Positions 59,911 through 64,000 of a stretch of DNA of 64,000 bases are shown one piece after another; the first letter of the stretch is position 1, and each line of letters begins with the position of its first letter. A program made the position numbers and the translations under genes. The DNA comes from Variovorax sp. RA8 (GTDB taxonomy: Bacteria; Pseudomonadota; Gammaproteobacteria; Burkholderiales; Burkholderiaceae_C). The stretch is taken from NCBI RefSeq assembly GCF_901827175.1, contig NZ_LR594662.1, forward strand, positions 3,472,001 to 3,536,000. Reading direction: 5' to 3'. Below the pieces are notes generated by a model. That model had not been told where the DNA came from, ran no database searches, and saw only the letters and a program-made list of their open reading frames with translations.

Positions 59911-60642
59911 GTGTCCGCGGCACGAACGCTCCTGCTGCTGGGCGCGGCCGCCCTGGCGCTGGGCTTCGCGTTCGACGCGCGCCTGCCCGCGCGCCCCCTG
60001 CTTCTGCCGGCCACGCATGCGGATCCGGTCCAGACGGCGGCCGCACAACCGGCCTTCGCCACGCACGTCGGCGGCGTCGACTATCGGATCGCACCGGCCG
60101 CCGACTACGACATCGCCGGACTGGTCGTCAGCCGGCACGACGCCGAGGCCTGGTGGGACTGGATTCACGCGGCGAGCAACGACCACCTCAACGTGGTGGA
60201 CCTCTGCCTGATCTGGGGCGCCAATGCCGCCGACGGTGCCTACGAAAAGATGTCCTTCTCGAGCGGCCAATTTGTTTGCTACGTGAGCAGCAAGGACGCC
60301 TCGGTATGGCGGCCGGAATACCTCAGGTCGCTGTCCAACAACCACCTGCTGACCGACAGCGCGGCTGTCGCCCGGCGCCTTCGCGGACTGCGCGTCGGCG
60401 ACCAGGTTCGCCTGCGCGGGCAGCTCGCGAGCTACAGCCACGACGCGGGCTTTGCCTTCACGCGCGGCACCTCGCTGACGCGCGAGGACACCGGCAACGG
60501 TGCGTGCGAAACCCTGTTCGTGCGCGACCTGGAGGTCTTGCGCAAGGCGCCGGCGTGGCCCCGTTGGCTGCAATGGCTGGGCGCGCTGCTGATCCTCGGC
60601 GGGCTCTGGCGGTGGTACGCGGCGCCGCATCGGCCGCGCTAG
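59911..60642 (+). CDS. Membrane-anchored protein of unknown function
   Basis: This protein of about 243 residues has an N-terminal signal anchor (TLLLLGAAALALGFAF), a periplasmic domain and a C-terminal transmembrane helix (WLQWLGALLILGGLWRWY). The middle has WDWIHAASNDHLNVVDLCLI, FVCYVSSKDASVWRPEYL and an OB-fold-like stretch GLRVGDQVRLRGQLASYSHD. I do not recognise the family. The start is GTG 59911, 4 bp after the RND stop, so it may be the fourth gene of the efflux operon. Confidence 0.6.
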   Translation: MSAARTLLLLGAAALALGFAFDARLPARPLLLPATHADPVQTAAAQPAFATHVGGVDYRIAPAADYDIAGLVVSRHDAEAWWDWIHAASNDHLNVVDLCLIWGANAADGAYEKMSFSSGQFVCYVSSKDASVWRPEYLRSLSNNHLLTDSAAVARRLRGLRVGDQVRLRGQLASYSHDAGFAFTRGTSLTREDTGNGACETLFVRDLEVLRKAPAWPRWLQWLGALLILGGLWRWYAAPHRPR

Positions 60643-60739
60643 CAGGCACGCCCTTCGCCTACCCGCCTTCGCTGAACCCGCGCACAACACCCGGGCGCGC
60701 TCCATGCGAGGCTGCGGGAGCCCTGCGACGGAGAACACC

Positions 60740-61102
60740 GTGAAGTCTTCCCAGCTGCCCCGTTCCTTCTTCCTTTGCGCCGGCCTCGCGACGGCCTTCG
60801 CCGCGGCGGCCCAGCCGGCCCCCGACGCACTCCAGCGCCGCTACGAGCGCGAGATTGCGGCGTGCAACAACGGCACCCTGGCCGCACCGGCGCGTGAAGC
60901 CTGCATCCGCGCTGCCGGCATTGCGCTCGATCGCGCCCGCGGCGGCCCGCCGGCTGAAGTGCCCCAGCCCTCGGCGGACGGACGCGCCACGATCGTCGCA
61001 CCGCCCGGGGCCGCCCCCTCCAGCGGCTCGGATGCGACCACATCGCGCGACGGCCGCGCGACCATCGTGCAGCCGGCTGGCCAGGCAGCGCCGCAGCGGT
61101 AG
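60740..61102 (+). CDS. Small secreted protein of unknown function
   Basis: This 120-residue protein has a signal peptide (FFLCAGLATAFAAAAQPA). A short domain with two cysteines (EIAACNNGTLAAPAREACIR) suggests one disulfide. The Pro/Ala/Ser-rich tail repeats DGRATIV twice (GRATIVAPPG and GRATIVQPAG). Start GTG 60740 has GGAG 6 nt upstream; an in-frame ATG at 60704 lacks a site. Function unknown. Confidence 0.55.
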   Translation: MKSSQLPRSFFLCAGLATAFAAAAQPAPDALQRRYEREIAACNNGTLAAPAREACIRAAGIALDRARGGPPAEVPQPSADGRATIVAPPGAAPSSGSDATTSRDGRATIVQPAGQAAPQR

Positions 61103-61130
61103 GAAGCAGGACGGGCTCCGTACCTGCCAG

Positions 61131-62408
61131 CTATTCCAGCGACTCCAGCGCCGAGGTCTGGTCCAGGTGGACCAGGGCGTCGAACTGCTCGGCGACGCGT
61201 GCCTCGAAATAGTGGCTCTGCCGCTCCGTCGCCGGTGCATAGATCACCCCGATGGCACGCTGCAGCCGCGCGCCGCGCAGCGCCTCGGCGAGCACTTCGT
61301 TGTTGCGCAGGATCAAGGCAAAACGACCGAGCTCGGTTTCGTGCAGCAGCGCCTCGATGCTGCCTGCCAGCGGCGGGTTGACGCGCTTGCGCTCCGCGTC
61401 CCGGTCCCAGGCCGAAGCAGCCGTGACTTCGCCGGAGGCGGTGGTGAAGCCGACGTTGAAGCACTGCGGCCCGTAGCGCTCGCGCATCAGCTGGCCCACG
61501 TTGAGTTCGCCGATGTCCGCCATCTCCGTGGCGCGCGCATCGCCCAGGTGCGAGTTGTGGGCCCAGACCGCAATGCGGGCGGGCCTCGACCGCTGCGCGC
61601 TCAGGTGCACGTGGAGCGCTTCCAGGGTCTGCGCCATGTGCCGGTCCCTCAGGTTCCAGGAGGCCACGCGGCCCTTGAACATGGTGCGGTAGTAGTGCTC
61701 GGCGTTGCGCACCAGCCGCGCGTTCTGCTCGGCATGGAAAGGTGCGTCGGCGCCGGCCTGGACCTTCGCCTCGCGCAGCTCCATCAGCTGCGCCACCGCC
61801 GCATCCTCGCAACTCGCGCTCAGGTCGAAGGCGGCAGCCTGCCCATAGGCCTGCGTGTCCTCGCCGAAATGATCGAAGCACCCATAGCGGTTGCGCGCCC
61901 GCCGGGCGGCCTCAGGATCGACCCGGTCCAGGTATTCGAGCACCGAGCCGATCGACGTATAGAGGCTGTAGAGATCGATGCCGTAGAAGCCGACCCGCTC
62001 CTGCGGGGGTCTCCCCTGGTTGAAGGCGCGCAGCCAGTCGACGAACTCGCGCACCGGCTGGTTGCGCCACATCCAGGCCGGGAAGCGCTGGAAATCGCCG
62101 AGCGCCTGCAGCGCGCTCGAATCGTCGGACAGGCCACGAACGAAGCGATCGACCCGCAGGGCGTCCGGCCAGTCGGCCTCGACCGCGACCGCCGCGAAGG
62201 CCTTGTCCTCGATCAGCCGCTTCGTGATCGCGGCACGCTCGCGGTAGAAGTCGTCAGTCCCGTGCGAGGCCTCTCCCAGGAGCACGAAGCGAGCGTCCGC
62301 AATGGCAAAGAGCAGCGCCGCATGGCAGTGCGGCGAGGTGCCGAGCGGGCACGCGGCGGCGCGGATCGCGCGGATCGCACCGTGGTCGTCGCGCCCGCCG
62401 TTGCCCAT
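61131..62408 (-). CDS. Erythromycin esterase-like protein
   Basis: This 425-residue protein has the EreA/ChaN-like fold signatures LLGEASHGTDDFYRERAAIT (the His/Glu pair), ERVGFYGIDLYSLYTSIGSV and IAVWAHNSHLGDARATEM. True EreA enzymes hydrolyse macrolides. Most chromosomal relatives have unknown substrates, and this one is not near other resistance genes except the upstream RND pump. I would not call it a resistance determinant without tests. Confidence 0.85.
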   Translation of the reverse strand: MGNGGRDDHGAIRAIRAAACPLGTSPHCHAALLFAIADARFVLLGEASHGTDDFYRERAAITKRLIEDKAFAAVAVEADWPDALRVDRFVRGLSDDSSALQALGDFQRFPAWMWRNQPVREFVDWLRAFNQGRPPQERVGFYGIDLYSLYTSIGSVLEYLDRVDPEAARRARNRYGCFDHFGEDTQAYGQAAAFDLSASCEDAAVAQLMELREAKVQAGADAPFHAEQNARLVRNAEHYYRTMFKGRVASWNLRDRHMAQTLEALHVHLSAQRSRPARIAVWAHNSHLGDARATEMADIGELNVGQLMRERYGPQCFNVGFTTASGEVTAASAWDRDAERKRVNPPLAGSIEALLHETELGRFALILRNNEVLAEALRGARLQRAIGVIYAPATERQSHYFEARVAEQFDALVHLDQTSALESLE

Positions 62409-62423
62409 GGCATGCCGGGGAGC

Positions 62424-62570
62424 TCAGCCCTGCTGCTTGGGCTCGGAGCCCTTGCCGCCGCGCTGGCCGCGGCCCGGCCAGCCGCTGCGCCGTTCGTCAT
62501 CGTCGCGCCAGTCGCGCACCGTCCCGGAGCCGCCGCGGCGGCGTGCATCGTCGTCGTCACGTGGGTACAT
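62424..62570 (-). CDS. Short highly charged protein (48 residues)
   Basis: This small open frame starts at ATG 62570 with AGGAG 8 nt upstream and encodes MYPRDDDDARRRGGSGTVRD..., then DWRDDDERRSGWPGRGQRGG and a KQQG end. Asp and Arg/Gly blocks dominate, with no hydrophobic core, so it is probably disordered. It ends 15 bp before the erythromycin-esterase-like gene on the same strand and may be its leader partner. No family recognised. Confidence 0.5.
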   Translation of the reverse strand: MYPRDDDDARRRGGSGTVRDWRDDDERRSGWPGRGQRGGKGSEPKQQG

Positions 62571-62653
62571 ATGCCGATCTCCTGCGTGGTCCTCAACCGA
62601 AGTGGGACTTGCAGGCTATGACGGCGGCTCACGGACGATGTCGGACCACGCTT

Positions 62654-62677
62654 CGCGCTGCGTAGGAATGCAGCGCG
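62654..62677 (-). terminator. Hairpin downstream of the flavin reductase gene
   Basis: CGCGCTGC-GTAGGAAT-GCAGCGCG is a perfect 8-bp stem with an 8-nt loop, 44 nt after the reductase stop on the minus strand. No T-run follows, so termination, if any, is not of the classic intrinsic type. Confidence 0.35.
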
Positions 62678-62720
62678 CAATAGCGCCTCGTCGCGGCCGC
62701 CGCCGGGCGGCATCGACAAT

Positions 62721-63701
62721 TCAGCCTTTGGCCGGCGCCAGCGCGACGCCCCCCTCGTCGTGCTCGCCACTGTCCTTGCGCAAGGTCGCGATCAGCTCGT
62801 CCAGCGCGTTGACAGCGCCTTCGGCATCCCTGGCCCGCAGGCACTGCACCACCCTGCGCCGAAGCGGGAACGCGTCGGGCCTCGGGCGCGCCGGGATCAC
62901 GTGCGTCATGCGCTCGCGCAACACGGTGGTCATCGTCTGCGCCATGAGCCGCAGCGCCTCGTTGTGGCCGGCCAGCGCAATCGACGAGAAGAAGCGCGCC
63001 GTGGCCTCGATGCGCCGCGCAAGCGCGTCCTTGCCCTGGTGCTGCTCGATCTCGTCCGCGGCGGCTTCGATCACGTCGACCTCCGCATCGGAAGCCCGTT
63101 CGCAGGCCAGCCGAAGCAGCGTGCCGTAGAGCGCGCGGTAGGCCTCGTCGATGTCGACCGTGCCGAGTTGTCCCCCCAGCACCAGCTTGCGCAGCGACTC
63201 GGCCAGCATCATGTAGGCGCCCTTGTAGAACACCAGTGCATGGTCGGCCGAACCGGTGGCCATGTGCTTCACCTCGCCGATGAAGATCTCGTGGTCGCCA
63301 GCCTCGTGGCGCGCGTGCACACGGCACTCGAAGCTGGCAAGGCAGTCGTCGATCAGCGGCGTCCCGAGCGGGCCCGGGCGCCAGGCCACGCCCTCGAACT
63401 TGTCGGCAATCTTGCTCGATGCAAATCTCGCGGACAGCACGTCCTGACTCTGCGACAGGATGTTGATGGCAAAGGTATCGGCCTCCACGAACGCGCGCAG
63501 CAGGCTGCTTGCCTTGCGCAGGCTGAAGAGCACCAGGGGCGGCTCGAGCGAGACCGAGCTGAACGAGTTGCAGGTCAGCCCCGCGGGCCGCCCGTCGGCG
63601 GCATTGGTCGTGATGACGGCCACTCCGGTCGGGAAACAGCCCAGCAACTGGCGAAACAGCTTGGGGTCGATGGCATCGATGTGCGGCGTCGGATGGCTCA
63701 T
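62721..63701 (-). CDS. Flavin reductase fused to an FCD-like helical domain
   Basis: At 326 residues this is about twice the size of a single-domain flavin reductase. Residues 12-170 are a split-barrel flavin reductase (QLLGCFPTGVAVITTNAADG, GLTCNSFSSVSLEPPLVLFS, HEIFIGEVKHM). Residues 185-315 are all-helical and look like the FCD/FadR ligand domain of GntR regulators (ARRIEATARFFSSIALAGHN ... CLRARDAEGAVNALDELI), but there is no DNA-binding domain. It probably supplies reduced flavin to a monooxygenase, with the helical domain sensing substrate, as the regulatory C-terminal domain does in the C1 reductase of p-hydroxyphenylacetate hydroxylase. Start overlaps the VOC gene stop (ATGA). Confidence 0.82.
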   Translation of the reverse strand: MSHPTPHIDAIDPKLFRQLLGCFPTGVAVITTNAADGRPAGLTCNSFSSVSLEPPLVLFSLRKASSLLRAFVEADTFAINILSQSQDVLSARFASSKIADKFEGVAWRPGPLGTPLIDDCLASFECRVHARHEAGDHEIFIGEVKHMATGSADHALVFYKGAYMMLAESLRKLVLGGQLGTVDIDEAYRALYGTLLRLACERASDAEVDVIEAAADEIEQHQGKDALARRIEATARFFSSIALAGHNEALRLMAQTMTTVLRERMTHVIPARPRPDAFPLRRRVVQCLRARDAEGAVNALDELIATLRKDSGEHDEGGVALAPAKG

Positions 63702-64000
63702 GGTGTCTTCGTCCCCTGGCGCATGAAGAGTTGAACGATGTTGCCCTCGGGGTCGCGCAGCGACAGCACCGCGCCGTGCGAGCCCATGTCCCGCGTGCCG
63801 AGTACCTCGCCGCCCGCCGCCGCCACGCGCTCAGCGGCGGCGAAGTCGGCGACTTCGAACACCATGACGACGCCGGACGTCGCAGGCAGCGCTTCTTCGC
63901 GGCAAGCGAGGGCGACGCTGGTGTTGCCCACCCCGTACTGGATCCAACGATCCTTGTCGCGGAACTTGAGCTGCAGCCCCAGCGCCGATTCGTAGAAGGC
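63698..64000 (-). CDS. VOC-family (glyoxalase/dioxygenase fold) protein, 5' end beyond window
   Basis: The frame is open to the window edge and gives the last 100 residues of a vicinal-oxygen-chelate protein: FYESALGLQLKFRDKDRW, then VGNTSVALACREE, VMVFEVADFAAAERVAAAGG and LRDPEGNIVQLFMRQG with the C-terminal metal-site Glu region. Families range from glyoxalase to ring-cleavage dioxygenases. Coupling to a flavin reductase suggests a place in an aromatic oxidation pathway, which is inference. Confidence 0.8.
   Translation of the reverse strand, partial: AFYESALGLQLKFRDKDRWIQYGVGNTSVALACREEALPATSGVVMVFEVADFAAAERVAAAGGEVLGTRDMGSHGAVLSLRDPEGNIVQLFMRQGTKTP

Noticed and set aside
56757..60062. 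A 1101-codon open frame antisense to the RND efflux gene (similarly 24052-26400 and 17584-20313 opposite the other pump and lon)
   Set aside because: The composition is typical of reverse-strand GC-codon shadows, with His/Gln/Asp/Arg runs and no recognisable domain. Each covers a complete conserved gene on the other strand.
61131..62408. Macrolide resistance gene
   Set aside because: The family includes EreA, but most chromosomal members have unknown substrates and nothing in the context points to resistance.

Overview
This is a 64 kb piece of a high-GC chromosome. Lines I counted in housekeeping genes reach about 75% GC. The gene content points to a betaproteobacterium of the Burkholderiales, most likely Comamonadaceae near Variovorax. 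That assignment is inference from the gene set: a 7Fe-8S ferredoxin with a thioredoxin-reductase-like FNR, a small Trp-rich membrane protein of the Burkholderiales type, the tig-clpP-clpX-lon block with flanking tRNAs, hpnCDE, and a TRAP transporter. I found no rRNA, CRISPR array, integrase or insertion sequence.

Layout. 1-2250: 3' end of a cysN-like gene, fdxA, ferredoxin-NADP reductase and a PAP2 phosphatase. 2250-6340: small Trp-rich protein, cytochrome c, LapA-like protein, acs and a UPF0114 protein. 6370-10610: an IclR regulator diverges from an aroQ-dctPQM module (3-dehydroquinate dehydratase plus TRAP transporter). 10636-14526: fumC diverges from fumA, which is coupled to murI. 14542-17321: a secreted protein, an Atg22-like MFS carrier and a DUF6806-like protein. 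17344-23898: four tRNAs around lon, clpX, clpP and tig, with sigma-32-like promoters before lon and clpP and a strong terminator between clpP and clpX. 24010-28424: a two-gene RND pump with a TetR-type operator. 28444-31581: hpnC-hpnD-hpnE for squalene and hopanoid precursor synthesis.

31515-37797 is the most interesting region. A sigma-54 activator lies next to a Fap-like secretion locus. The locus has a coiled-coil/beta-barrel outer-membrane protein broken by a frameshift and, divergently, a four-gene operon: a Gly/Ala/Ser/Asn-rich repeat protein, two small secreted proteins and a C39 peptidase. The operon has a near-consensus -24/-12 promoter. Three of its proteins share a C-terminal Q/N-rich motif, and two carry an LDxxRGG motif that the C39 peptidase might cut. 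I read this as a functional-amyloid or surface-fibre system related to, but diverged from, Fap of Pseudomonas.

37816-46417: an SH3 protein, a HAD hydrolase, hemH, a DUF1993 protein, and a livKGFHM operon that ends in an alpha/beta hydrolase. 46639-52092 is lower in GC (two lines counted at 45-47%) and looks like a horizontally acquired islet. It holds a predicted toxin (permuted papain-like domain plus ten 38-residue repeats), two tandem lipoproteins that are probably immunity proteins and whose 5' ends resemble the toxin's, a LuxR regulator, and the wreck of a type I secretion system. 52331-59906: a PAS/sigma-54 regulator diverges from an OMF-MFP-RND efflux operon. 59911-64000: two unknown envelope proteins, an erythromycin-esterase-like protein, a 48-residue charged protein, a flavin reductase fused to an FCD-like helical domain, and a VOC protein cut by the window edge.
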